Assembly (NCBI GenBank): GCA_965204835.1
Contig: OZ242017.1
Span: 2,418,001 to 2,482,000 of the forward strand
Length of the DNA: 64,000 nucleotides
From: VXMT01 sp965204835
Lineage (GTDB): Bacteria > Chloroflexota > Dehalococcoidia > UBA2979
Direction: 5' to 3'
Positions 25,822 through 34,050 of this stretch are shown piece by piece. The notes under the pieces are model-generated. The model was not told where the DNA came from. It saw only the letters and a list, made by a program, of their open reading frames with translations, and did no database searches. The position numbers and the translations under genes were made by a program. Each line of letters begins with the position of its first letter. Position 1 is the stretch's first letter.

Positions 25822-26925
25822 ATGGCAGACCCCATCCGCGTCGGCATCGTGGGCGCGACCGTGACGACGGGCGGCAGCGGCTGGGGCGCGAACGCCCACG
25901 TTCCCGCGCTCCACGCCCTCCCCGACTATGAGCTCGCGGCCGTCTGCACCGCGCACGAGGAGACGGCGGCGGCCTCCGCCGAGCGCTTCGGCGCACCGCT
26001 CGCCTTCCACGACATCGACGCGATGGTGGCGCGCTCGGACATCGACCTCGTCGTTGTGTCGGTGCGGGTGCCGCTACACCACGAGCTCGTGATGGCGGCG
26101 CTGCGCGCGGGCAAGGACGTGTTCTGCGAGTGGCCGCTGGGCGCGACGGTCGCCGAGGCCGAGGAGATGGCGGACCTCGCGCGCGAGCGGGGGTTGCGCA
26201 CGTCCGTCGGGCTGCAGGGCCGCAGCGACCCCGCCATCCGCTACGCCCGCGACCTCGTGGCGCAGGGCTACGTCGGCGAGGTGCTGACCGCGAACCTGAG
26301 CGTGATGTCGCAGGCCGTCCTCGAGCGAGGCCCCGGCCGCATCTGGCAGGCCGTCCGCGCCAACGGCGCGAACCCGCTCACCATCGCGGGCGGCCACGCC
26401 ATCGACGCGCTGTGCGCGATCCTGGGCGAGATCACCGAGGTCTCCGCCCGCGTGACCACGCGCATCACCGCGTGGCGCGACGAGGAGACCGGGCTCGACG
26501 TCCCTGTCGACGCCCCAGACAGCATCGCCGTCGCCGGGCGCTTCGAGGGCGGCGCGGAGGCCGCGATCCAGGTGGCGAGCGTGCCCGCGCACGCGACCGG
26601 CACGCGCCTCGAGATCTTCGGCCGCGAGGGCGCGCTGTTCCTCTCCGCACCCTCGGCGAACATCGGCCCGAACCGGCTGCTCGGCGCGCGCCGCGGCGAG
26701 GAACTCGCCGAGCTGGAGCCGCCTGACACGTACATCCTCGCCCCCGAGGGGACGCCGTCGGGCCCACCGCGCAACGTCGCGCACGCCTACGCGCGCATCG
26801 CCGACGCGCTCGATGCCGGCGAGGCGTTCACGACCGACTTCGACCTCGCCGTCACGCGCCACCGCCTGCTCGCGGCCATCGAGCGCTCATCGCAGACCGG
26901 CGAGGCCGTGACGGTGCCTGCGTAG
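25822..26925 (+). CDS. Gfo/Idh/MocA-family oxidoreductase
   Basis: The 367-residue NAD(P)-dependent dehydrogenase has a Rossmann N-terminus (IRVGIVGATVTTGGSGWGAN), the nucleotide-binding CTAHEETA and the EKP-like motif, here CEWPLGATV, with Glu-Trp-Pro replacing Glu-Lys-Pro. The C-terminal half is the family's beta-sheet domain with GGHAIDAL as the catalytic-His region. The missing lysine in E-K-P may alter activity. The substrate is probably a sugar or polyol derivative but cannot be told from sequence. GGAGAAGGCG precedes the ATG. Confidence 0.88.
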   Translation: MADPIRVGIVGATVTTGGSGWGANAHVPALHALPDYELAAVCTAHEETAAASAERFGAPLAFHDIDAMVARSDIDLVVVSVRVPLHHELVMAALRAGKDVFCEWPLGATVAEAEEMADLARERGLRTSVGLQGRSDPAIRYARDLVAQGYVGEVLTANLSVMSQAVLERGPGRIWQAVRANGANPLTIAGGHAIDALCAILGEITEVSARVTTRITAWRDEETGLDVPVDAPDSIAVAGRFEGGAEAAIQVASVPAHATGTRLEIFGREGALFLSAPSANIGPNRLLGARRGEELAELEPPDTYILAPEGTPSGPPRNVAHAYARIADALDAGEAFTTDFDLAVTRHRLLAAIERSSQTGEAVTVPA

Positions 26926-26964
26926 CCGGGCTCACGGGTCCGCCGGGTGTAGGGGCGCCTGCTC

Positions 26965-26970
26965 TATACT
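26965..26970 (+). promoter_or_regulatory. -10 element TATACT for the aldo/keto reductase
   Basis: TATACT lies 67 bases upstream of the GTG start. It is the same hexamer as before ruvB, the slipin gene and others. Confidence 0.45.
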
Positions 26971-27037
26971 CCGCGCGGCACACAACTCGCTGGATGATCG
27001 GCGCGCGACGCCGCGCGGCGCGCGGATGGAGGTCAGG

Positions 27038-27970
27038 GTGGAAACGCGTTACCTGGGCAACTCGGGGCTTGAGGTCTCGGTCGTCGGACTCGGCACCAAC
27101 AACTTCGGCGGGCGCATGGACCAGGAGGCCACCACCGAGGTCGTCCGCAAGTCCATCGACCTCGGCATCACGCTCTTCGACACCGCCGACATCTACGGCG
27201 GCTCGCTCTCCGAGCAGTACCTCGGCCGCGCGCTCGGCGCCGACCGCCACGACGTGATCATCGCCACCAAGTTCGGCATGTCGATGGGCGAGGGGCCGTT
27301 CACGTCGGGCGCGTCGCGGCGCTACATCATGAGCGCGGTCGAGGACAGCCTGCGCCGCCTCGGCACCGACTACATCGACCTCTACCAGGTGCACCAGCCC
27401 GACCGCAGCACCCCGCTCGAGGAGACCATGCGCGCCCTCGACGACCTCGTGCGCGACGGCAAGGTGCGCTACCTCGGCAACTCGAACTACGACGGGTGGG
27501 AGATCGCGAGCGGCCACTACATCGCGCAGCGCGACCACCTGACGCCGTTCATCTCCGCGCAGAACAACTACAGCCTCCTCGAACGCAGCATCGAGACCGA
27601 GATCGCGCCGGCCTGCGAGGCCTTCGGGCTCGGCATGCTGCCGTTCTTCCCGCTCGCCAGCGGCCTGCTCACCGGCAAGTACCGCCGCGACGAGGCGCCG
27701 CCGGAGGGCACGCGCCTCGCCGGCCGCGCCCGCGACGGGCGCGTCGCGAGCGACCGCACGTGGGACATCGTCGAGCGCCTCGACGAGTGGGCGCGCGAGC
27801 ACGACCACACGCTGCTCGACCTCGCGTTCGCGTGGCTCGCCTCGAAGCCGTTCGTCGGCAGCGTCATCGCCGGCGCGACGAAGCCCGAGCAGGTCGAGGC
27901 GAACGTCGCCGCGGGCGATTGGCGGCTGACGCCCGAGGAGATGGCCGAGGTCGACGCGATCGCGCGGTAG
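27038..27970 (+). CDS. Aldo/keto reductase
   Basis: The 310-residue (alpha/beta)8-barrel NADPH-dependent reductase has FDTADIYGGSLSEQ with the catalytic Asp and Tyr, the IIATKFGM lysine, and YLGNSNYDGWEI. It has the C-terminal cofactor segment GSVIAGATKPEQVEANV. The catalytic His region is IDLYQVHQPD. GTG 27038 is favoured because GGAGGT (27028-27033) lies immediately before it and the product then begins VETRYLGNSGLEVS, the usual start of the family; ATG 27026 overlaps that ribosome site. Confidence 0.92.
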   Translation: METRYLGNSGLEVSVVGLGTNNFGGRMDQEATTEVVRKSIDLGITLFDTADIYGGSLSEQYLGRALGADRHDVIIATKFGMSMGEGPFTSGASRRYIMSAVEDSLRRLGTDYIDLYQVHQPDRSTPLEETMRALDDLVRDGKVRYLGNSNYDGWEIASGHYIAQRDHLTPFISAQNNYSLLERSIETEIAPACEAFGLGMLPFFPLASGLLTGKYRRDEAPPEGTRLAGRARDGRVASDRTWDIVERLDEWAREHDHTLLDLAFAWLASKPFVGSVIAGATKPEQVEANVAAGDWRLTPEEMAEVDAIAR

Positions 27971-27988
27971 CGCCCGCGCAGCTTGCCG

Positions 27989-28615
27989 TTACCGTCGCTC
28001 GAACTGACTCCGGTGCCGGTAGAGGTCGAACGATGCCCAACAGGGCGCGGCGAGACTCGCGCCGGCGGGCGGGAATCCAGCCTGGATGACCTTGAACCCG
28101 CGGCTGTCGAGGTACTCAACGGCGGGAATGAAGTCGCTATCCGAGGACACGAGGACAGCGACATCGTAGGCGCCTTCCCATGCCAGCCGGATCATGTCGG
28201 TGACGAGCGCGCTGTCGACACCCTTCTCCTGCGTGCCGCTCAGATCGTTCCCACACGCAGGACACACCTGAATGGACTCGTGGCAGCGGGGACAGCGCGG
28301 GGCCTGTCGAGGGCGACGCTCCTTGAGTACCACCTGGATGCCCGGCTGCAGATCGAGCCAGTTCCTCATCCAGTTGCGGAGCCCTATATCGCGTCTGCTG
28401 GCGCTGTCGTACGAGGCGTATACGTGCATCCCGGCGTAGGCCACGCCCGGGAACATGCCGACACGAGATGCTTCGGCGACTATCCATCTGGGGAACTTCT
28501 CCCAGTCGAACCGGAAGTCCCGACCGACCTTCTTGCTCATTCCCAGTTGAAGGTTCCAGAAGTCCACGAAGACGTGTACGCGATAATGCGGGATAGCGCC
28601 CGGTTGAGTGGTCAC
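27989..28615 (-). CDS. NYN-domain (LabA-like) protein with zinc-ribbon insert
   Basis: The 208-residue NYN/PIN-like nuclease-fold protein has the acidic residues in HVFVDFWNLQLG, KGVDSALVTDMI and VLVSSDSDFIPAVEYL. A four-cysteine knuckle pair (CPRCHES...CPACGND) is inserted before the second acidic motif. Family members are RNases or RNA-binding proteins. GTG 28615 is chosen for the GGGGAG site directly before it; longer frames would have to read through a terminator-like hairpin. Composition is lower in G+C than the neighbours, suggesting transfer. Confidence 0.75.
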   Translation of the reverse strand: MTTQPGAIPHYRVHVFVDFWNLQLGMSKKVGRDFRFDWEKFPRWIVAEASRVGMFPGVAYAGMHVYASYDSASRRDIGLRNWMRNWLDLQPGIQVVLKERRPRQAPRCPRCHESIQVCPACGNDLSGTQEKGVDSALVTDMIRLAWEGAYDVAVLVSSDSDFIPAVEYLDSRGFKVIQAGFPPAGASLAAPCWASFDLYRHRSQFERR

Positions 28616-28619
28616 GGAC

Positions 28620-28658
28620 TCCCCAAAAGAAGAGCCACGGACGCATTGCCGTGGCTCT
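28620..28658 (-). terminator. Terminator-like hairpin in the leader of the NYN gene
   Basis: On the minus strand a perfect 10-bp stem (AGAGCCACGG / CCGTGGCTCT, arms 28649-28658 and 28631-28640, 8-base loop) is followed by TCTTCTTTTGG. It lies 15 bases before the GTG start, overlapping the ribosome-site region. It could end a short leader RNA (attenuation) or terminate an unseen upstream transcript. The rest of 28659-28823 shows imperfect repeats of GGTTC but no gene. Confidence 0.65.
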
Positions 28659-28823
28659 GTATGGCCGACGGGAACCATCTCGATGACCGAGGGAGAACCG
28701 CCGGGGGCTGTAGTACGTATTAGGCTACGTTCGTGCCTCCGGCCCGTCAACGGGTTGGGGGGCCTACGGCGAGCATAGGCGCGCGGTCTGTACAGTCTGC
28801 GAGCGGACACGAGGGGGAGTCCC

Positions 28824-29795
28824 ATGCCCGATGAGCCGACGCAGGACGAGGTGCTGTCCTGGTTCGACACGCTCAGCAACTGGGGGCGATGGGGCGAGGA
28901 GGACACGCTCGGCACGCTCAACCTGATTACGCCCGAGAAGCGCCGCCAGGCCGCCTCGCTCGTCCGCGACGGGGTCAGCGTCTCGTGCTCGCGCGTCATC
29001 CGATGGCACGGCGCGGGGGCGATGGCCGGCGCCAACCCCACCATCACCATGGCCCAGAGCGGTGAGCGCTACGTCCTCGGCGACGAGGACCCCGACCCCG
29101 ACTTCCCGGGCGAGAACGCGCTCCAGTGGGCCGGCGAGCAGATCTCCCTGCTCTTCCACGGCTTCATCTTCACGCACATCGACGGCCTCGGGCACGTCTT
29201 CTTCCGCGGCCAGATGTACAACGGCCGCTCCGCCGGCCTCATCACCGCCTCGGACGGCGCGCAGGTGCAGACCTCCGACGTCATGCGCGACGGCATCATG
29301 AGCCGTGGCGTGCTGCTCGACATCGCCCGCCTGCGCGGCGTCGAGACCCTCGACCCGTCGGACGGCGTCTACCCCGAGGACCTCGAGGCCGCCGAGGAGG
29401 CGCAGGGCGTGCGCATCGAGGAGGGCGACGTGCTCTTGCTGCGTACCGGCTACGGCGCGCAGCTCGAGGCCGCGCACGCTGCGGGCGAGGAGCCGCCCAT
29501 GGAGCACTCGGGGTATCACGTGGCGTGCATGCCGTGGATCCGCGAGCGTGGCGTCGCGCTGCTCGGCGCCGACGTGGTGAACGACATGAGCCACCGCCCC
29601 TACCCGAAGGTGCGCCTCCCGGTGCACGAGATCGCGCTCGTCGCGATGGGCCTGCGGCTGATCGACAACGCCCACCTCGAACGCCTCGCCGAGGCGTGCG
29701 CCGAGCGCAACCGCTGGGAGTTCTGCTTCACGCTCAACCCGCTGCGCCTGGAGCGCGGCACGGGCTCGCCCGTCAACCCGATCGCCACGCTCTGA
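28824..29795 (+). CDS. Cyclase-family (kynurenine formamidase-like) metal hydrolase
   Basis: The 323-residue cyclase-superfamily protein has the metal-binding signature THIDGLGHVFFRGQMYNG (HxDxxxH), with further conserved RGVLLDIARLRG, GDVLLLRTGYG and the late VHEIALVAMGL. Family members hydrolyse N-formyl or cyclic amide/ester substrates, using a divalent metal. A strong GGGGGAG site precedes the ATG by 5 bases. It is monocistronic and convergent with the flavin reductase. Confidence 0.88.
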   Translation: MPDEPTQDEVLSWFDTLSNWGRWGEEDTLGTLNLITPEKRRQAASLVRDGVSVSCSRVIRWHGAGAMAGANPTITMAQSGERYVLGDEDPDPDFPGENALQWAGEQISLLFHGFIFTHIDGLGHVFFRGQMYNGRSAGLITASDGAQVQTSDVMRDGIMSRGVLLDIARLRGVETLDPSDGVYPEDLEAAEEAQGVRIEEGDVLLLRTGYGAQLEAAHAAGEEPPMEHSGYHVACMPWIRERGVALLGADVVNDMSHRPYPKVRLPVHEIALVAMGLRLIDNAHLERLAEACAERNRWEFCFTLNPLRLERGTGSPVNPIATL

Positions 29796-29829
29796 GGGGT
29801 CGCCGCAGCGTCGGCGCACTCACCTGTCG

Positions 29830-30390
29830 CTAGCCGCTGTACGTCCACCCCGTGTACACCGAGGTCAGCGGGTCGCCGGAGCCGACGACTTCCCCGTCGA
29901 CGACGCGGCCGATCACGAGCACGTGGTCGCCGACCTCGATGAACTGCTCCGCCTCGCACTCGATCCACGCCAGCGCGTCGTCCAGCACCGGGCAGCCCGA
30001 GGGGCGCAGCGTGTGCTCCACCTCGTCCAGCTTGTGGTAGCGCTGCGCGGACGCGGTCTCGCTACGACCCTGGATCTTCGAGGCGTCGAACGGCTGCAGG
30101 AACTCCCGCGCGAGCGCCATGCCGTCGAGGCCCTCCTCCAGCACGTTGACGGTGAAGGCGCCGTTCTTGCGGATGCGCGCCAGGCTCCGCGAGTCGTCCT
30201 CGAACGCCACGAGGAGCAGGCGAGGCTCGAAGGAGACCTGCATCACCCAGTCCGCGATCATCCCGTTCGCCTGCCCATCCTCGACCGACCCGACGACGTA
30301 CACCCCGTACGCCAGCTCGTGCATCGCCATCTCGATGGGGTCGAGCTCCTTGCGGTCGGGTGTCCCGGGGGGCAGGTCCGGCAGGGTCAT
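29830..30390 (-). CDS. Flavin reductase-like FMN-binding protein
   Basis: The 186-residue protein has a split-barrel FMN-binding fold: YGVYVVGSVEDGQANGMIADWVMQVS, PRLLLVAFEDDSRSLARI, GAFTVNVLEEG and the C-terminal GDHVLVIGRVVDGEVV. Such proteins supply reduced flavin to a monooxygenase or act as reductases; no monooxygenase is adjacent. The start follows GGAGG at 7 bases. Confidence 0.85.
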   Translation of the reverse strand: MTLPDLPPGTPDRKELDPIEMAMHELAYGVYVVGSVEDGQANGMIADWVMQVSFEPRLLLVAFEDDSRSLARIRKNGAFTVNVLEEGLDGMALAREFLQPFDASKIQGRSETASAQRYHKLDEVEHTLRPSGCPVLDDALAWIECEAEQFIEVGDHVLVIGRVVDGEVVGSGDPLTSVYTGWTYSG

Positions 30391-30451
30391 GGCGCGTCCT
30401 CCGCTCTGCCTCTGCACGATACCGCGCCCGCGAGGCGGCGTCGCCGGAGCC

Positions 30452-30493
30452 GGTAAAACAGAAACCCGCCGTGCGCGAGGCGCGACGGCGGGT
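30452..30493 (-). terminator. Rho-independent terminator of gltA
   Basis: On the minus strand a 9-bp perfect stem (ACCCGCCGT / ACGGCGGGT, 30464-30472 and 30485-30493) with a GC-rich loop is followed by TTCTGTTTTA. It lies 24 bases after the gltA stop. Confidence 0.85.
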
Positions 30494-30517
30494 CCGTGCG
30501 TGATCCGTAGCCGGGCG

Positions 30518-31822
30518 CTAGCGCTCCGCCATCGGCACGTAGTTGCGGGTGGTCTCGCCGGTGTAGATCTGGCGCGGCCGGTTGAGGCGGCCACCCTCCT
30601 CGTGGTGCTCGCGCCAGTGCGCGATCCACCCGGGCATGCGCCCGAGGGCGAAGAGCGGCGTGGAGCCGTTCTCCGGGACGCCCAGCGCCTCGTAGATGAT
30701 GCCGCTGTAGAAGTCCACGTTCGGGTAGAGCTGCCGCGAGACGTAGTAGTCGTCGTTGAGGGCCAGCTCCTCAAGCTCGAGGGCGATCTCGAGCAGGCGC
30801 GGCGAGTAACCAAGGTCCTCGATGACCTCGTGCGCGTGCTTCCTGAGAATCGTGGCGCGCGGGTCGAAGTTCCTGTAGACGCGGTGGCCGAAGCCCATCA
30901 GGCGCGTGGTGTCGTTCGTGTCCTTGGTCTTCTCGAGGAACGCCCTCGCGCTCCCCTCCTCGGATGCGATGTCCTCAAGCATGTCCAGCACGGCCTGGTT
31001 CGCCCCGCCGTGGAGCGGGCCCGACAGCGCCTCGATGGCTGCCGCGGTCGAGGCGTAGATGTCGGCGCGCGAGCTGCCGACCATCCGCATGGTGCTGGTC
31101 GAGCAGTTCTGCTCGTGGTCGGCGTGGAGGATGAGCAGCGTGTCGAGGGCTCGGACGCGCGCCTCGCTCAGACGGTACTCCTCGGTAGGCACGCCGAACA
31201 TCATCCACAGCAGGTTCTCGGGGTAGCTGAGGTCGTTGCGCGGGTAGTTGAAGGGCTGGCCCATGGCGTACTTGAATACGAACGCGCAGATCGTCGGGAG
31301 CTTCGCGAGCAGTCGATACATGGAGATGTCCACCTGCTCGGGGTCGAGCGGGTCGAGCGAGTCCTGGTAGAAGGTCGAGAGCGAACCCACTACCGCCGCG
31401 GTCACCTTCATGGGGTGCGCGTCCAGCGGGTACGCGTCGTACATCCCGAGGATCTTCTCGTGGATGAGTGAGTGGCGCGTGATGCGTTCGGTGAAGGCGT
31501 CGAGCTGCGCTTGCGACGGCAGCTCACCATGCAGGACGAGGTACGACGTTTCGAGGAAGGTGCTCTGCTCGGCGAGTTGCTCGATTGGGTAGCCGCGGTA
31601 GCGGAGGATGCCCTCCTCGCCGTTGATGAACGTGATGTTGCTGACCGTGCTGCCAGTGTTTCCGTAGCCCGGGTCATACGTGATGAGCCCGGAACTAGCC
31701 CGCAGCTGCGAGATGTCGATGGCGCGCTCACCCTCGGTGCCCTCGATGATGGGCAGCTCGTAAGTGGCGCCGTCGACCGTCAGCGTGGCTACGTCGGTGG
31801 TTACCTCCGCTGCAAGCGTCAT
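30518..31822 (-). CDS. gltA: Citrate synthase
   Basis: The 434-residue hexameric-type citrate synthase condenses oxaloacetate and acetyl-CoA. The catalytic residues are in ILHADHEQNCSTST, SGPLHGGANQAV and MGFGHRVYRNFDPRA. N-terminal GLITYDPGYGNTGS and GILRYRGYPIEQLA are standard. The start is ATG 31822. A TAGAAT -10 (31921-31926) lies 95 bases upstream, and the leader can form a 7-bp hairpin (31893-31909). A clear terminator follows the gene. Confidence 0.96.
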   Translation of the reverse strand: MTLAAEVTTDVATLTVDGATYELPIIEGTEGERAIDISQLRASSGLITYDPGYGNTGSTVSNITFINGEEGILRYRGYPIEQLAEQSTFLETSYLVLHGELPSQAQLDAFTERITRHSLIHEKILGMYDAYPLDAHPMKVTAAVVGSLSTFYQDSLDPLDPEQVDISMYRLLAKLPTICAFVFKYAMGQPFNYPRNDLSYPENLLWMMFGVPTEEYRLSEARVRALDTLLILHADHEQNCSTSTMRMVGSSRADIYASTAAAIEALSGPLHGGANQAVLDMLEDIASEEGSARAFLEKTKDTNDTTRLMGFGHRVYRNFDPRATILRKHAHEVIEDLGYSPRLLEIALELEELALNDDYYVSRQLYPNVDFYSGIIYEALGVPENGSTPLFALGRMPGWIAHWREHHEEGGRLNRPRQIYTGETTRNYVPMAER

Positions 31823-32114
31823 GCCAGACCTCCAGTCACCGCTCGCACGACGATCCCCCGCAGGCCGGGTCCGCCTGGATGCGTCGTGAGTCCGGGGCCG
31901 GAGGCCCCGCCGCGCCTCCCATTCTAGCCAAAATCCGGGGGCGGTGCGGGAGACACGCCGCCGAATCGGCATGGCGCACCGGGCTATGTCCCGTTGTGAT
32001 AGGCGCCGGCCGGCCGGCTATACCCATTTGTCATCGCCCTCGTTCGTCCCCGTGAGCCGGACATATGATGGTAGGTGGAAGTGTCGCTCCCACCACGACG
32101 AGAGGACGGCAGCC

Positions 32115-33005
32115 ATGCGCATCGCGATCACCGGAGGCACCGGGCTCATCGGCTCAGCCCTGCGCGAGCGACTCGCCGCAGCAGGCCACGAGGCGAACGC
32201 CATCCGTCGCGGCCCCGAGGGCGATCCCGCGTCGCAGTGGGACCCCGCCGCGGGCTGGGTGCGCGACGGCGCGTTCGCCGGCTACGACGCCGTCGTCCAC
32301 CTCAGCGGCGCCAGCATCGGCGAGGGCCGCTGGTCGGCTTCGCGCCGTGAGCTGCTGCGCAGCAGCCGCATCGACTCCACCCGCACGCTCGTCGGGCACC
32401 TCGGCTCGCTGCCCGCGGAGGACCGGCCGGGCGTGCTCGTCAGCCAGTCCGCCGTCGGCTATTACGGCGAGCGCGGCGACGAGGAGCTGACGGAGGCGGC
32501 GACTCCCGGCACGGGCTTCCTCGCCGACCTCGTCATCGCGTGGGAGCGCGAGGCGGTGCGTGCCGAGGAGCACGGCATCCGCACCGTGCGGCACCGCTCG
32601 GCGATCGTGCTCTCGCGCGAGGGCCCGCCGCTGTCGCGGCTGCTGCTCCCGTTCCGCCTCGGCGTCGGCGGCAACCTGGGCAACGGCCGGTGGTGGATGC
32701 CGTGGGTCACGCTCGAGGACGAGGTGCGCTCCATCGAGCACGTGTTGGCGAATGACGTGAGCGGCCCCGTGAACGTCGCCGCTCCCGACGCGGTCACGAA
32801 CGCCGGCTTCACGAAGGCCCTCGGCCGCGCGCTGCGCCGCCCGACGATCTTCCCGGTGCCGATGTTCGCCTACCGGCTCGCCTTCGGGCAGGACCCCGCG
32901 GAGCTGTTCGCCAGCCAGCGCGTCGCGCCGCAGGCGCTCACCGCATCCGGCTTCGAGTTCGCCCAGCCGGACATCGACAGCGCGTTCGCCTCGCTGCTGC
33001 GCTAA
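32115..33005 (+). CDS. TIGR01777-family NAD(P)-binding epimerase-like protein
   Basis: The 296-residue extended-SDR fold has ITGGTGLIGSALRERLAAAGHE, the VHLSGASIGEGRW segment, SQSAVGYYGERG and the C-terminal DUF1731 region (PVPMFAYRLAFG...QRVAPQALTASGFEF). This matches the YfcH/TIGR01777 family, often linked to cell division or sugar-nucleotide metabolism; the substrate is unknown. TATGAT at 32064-32069 is a good -10. The 31823-32114 gap otherwise holds only the two divergent promoter regions. Confidence 0.9.
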   Translation: MRIAITGGTGLIGSALRERLAAAGHEANAIRRGPEGDPASQWDPAAGWVRDGAFAGYDAVVHLSGASIGEGRWSASRRELLRSSRIDSTRTLVGHLGSLPAEDRPGVLVSQSAVGYYGERGDEELTEAATPGTGFLADLVIAWEREAVRAEEHGIRTVRHRSAIVLSREGPPLSRLLLPFRLGVGGNLGNGRWWMPWVTLEDEVRSIEHVLANDVSGPVNVAAPDAVTNAGFTKALGRALRRPTIFPVPMFAYRLAFGQDPAELFASQRVAPQALTASGFEFAQPDIDSAFASLLR

Positions 33006-33033
33006 CGCGCCGCGGCTGGCGAGCCCAGTACGA

Positions 33034-34035
33034 TCAGATTTCCCAGAGGCCTCGGGCCTTGGTACCGCTAATGTCGTGCATCTGGAGGTATCCGCAGTAG
33101 CTGCAGTGGAGCAGTCGAAACCATTCGTCAGGATTGCCTGTCGGGCTGAGGCCAGTGTTGCGAATGTCCACCCCGGTCCGGCGCCTCAGCGTGCCTTGGC
33201 GACATGCGGGGCACACTTGGTCTTTGGCGCCAACTAGGTTCACACGTTCGCGAATCAGCCTCTTGGCAATCCGTACATCAGAGAACAGAAATGCAGCCGA
33301 GATACGCTCATTGGGATCAATCTCGACTGTCCGCGAGAGAAGACTCCGTAAGTACTGGCGTTCCACGCCCAACTCTTGGGGCATCTGGCTTAGTCCTGGT
33401 TCATAGGACTCGCGGGGAAAGATCTTCCCGCCCGTCACTAGCCAATAGAGCAGTTTACCTAGGCTGTACACGTCGCTCTTCGGCCCTACCGGCCCCGCTG
33501 CGCCTGCTTCGAGTTCAGGGGCAGCGAAGGAACGGCTCCCGAGCGGCTCATCGGTGAGCGTGTACGCCTCACCGTTCTCGATCTGGCAGATTCCAAAGTC
33601 AATGAGATATGCGCGGCGACCCTCGGAATCCTCACCGACCACGACGTTTTGCGGTTTGACATCGCGATGGACGACTCCCTGTTCGTGAGCGTGCATCACC
33701 GCCTCAACAACGTCTATGAAGAGGCCGAGGGCCGCGTCAAACGAAAGCCCCTCCGCGACCTCGTCGAGTGTGGGACCGATGTAGGGGTAGACGAGATACG
33801 GAGGATCGTCGAGCGAGCAGTCCTCGACCTGAGGTATGCGCGGTGAGTCTATCCGCCGGAGCGCTTCGATCTCATCCTTGAAGCGTTCGAGACGACTGCT
33901 GTTCTTGAGGCGCTTGAGGACCCAGCCGCCTTCGTCGGCTGGGTCCTCCAAATCGCGCACACGGAAGGCACGGGCTTGACCGCCCTCACCGAGGGAGTCG
34001 ATCGTCTGCCATCGATCCCCGTAGCGCTTGGCCAT
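33034..34035 (-). CDS. Serine/threonine protein kinase with C-terminal zinc ribbon
   Basis: The 333-residue Hanks-type kinase has a glycine loop GEGGQARAF, ATP lysine GWVLKRL, catalytic loop VVHRDVKPQNVVV, metal motif LIDFGICQI and SFAAPE as the APE motif. There is no transmembrane helix. After the kinase fold, residues about 275-320 form a zinc ribbon (CPACRQGTL...HCSYCGYLQM). Composition is distinctly lower in G+C than both neighbours. The combination of soluble kinase and zinc ribbon suggests a sensor or effector in an accessory system, but no partner is adjacent. Confidence 0.88.
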   Translation of the reverse strand: MAKRYGDRWQTIDSLGEGGQARAFRVRDLEDPADEGGWVLKRLKNSSRLERFKDEIEALRRIDSPRIPQVEDCSLDDPPYLVYPYIGPTLDEVAEGLSFDAALGLFIDVVEAVMHAHEQGVVHRDVKPQNVVVGEDSEGRRAYLIDFGICQIENGEAYTLTDEPLGSRSFAAPELEAGAAGPVGPKSDVYSLGKLLYWLVTGGKIFPRESYEPGLSQMPQELGVERQYLRSLLSRTVEIDPNERISAAFLFSDVRIAKRLIRERVNLVGAKDQVCPACRQGTLRRRTGVDIRNTGLSPTGNPDEWFRLLHCSYCGYLQMHDISGTKARGLWEI

Positions 34036-34050
34036 GAAGGGCAGCTGCCT

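Noticed and set aside
28659..28823. tRNA or other known structured RNA upstream of the NYN gene
   Set aside because: No cloverleaf, T-loop consensus or riboswitch core could be drawn; only the terminator-like hairpin is firm.
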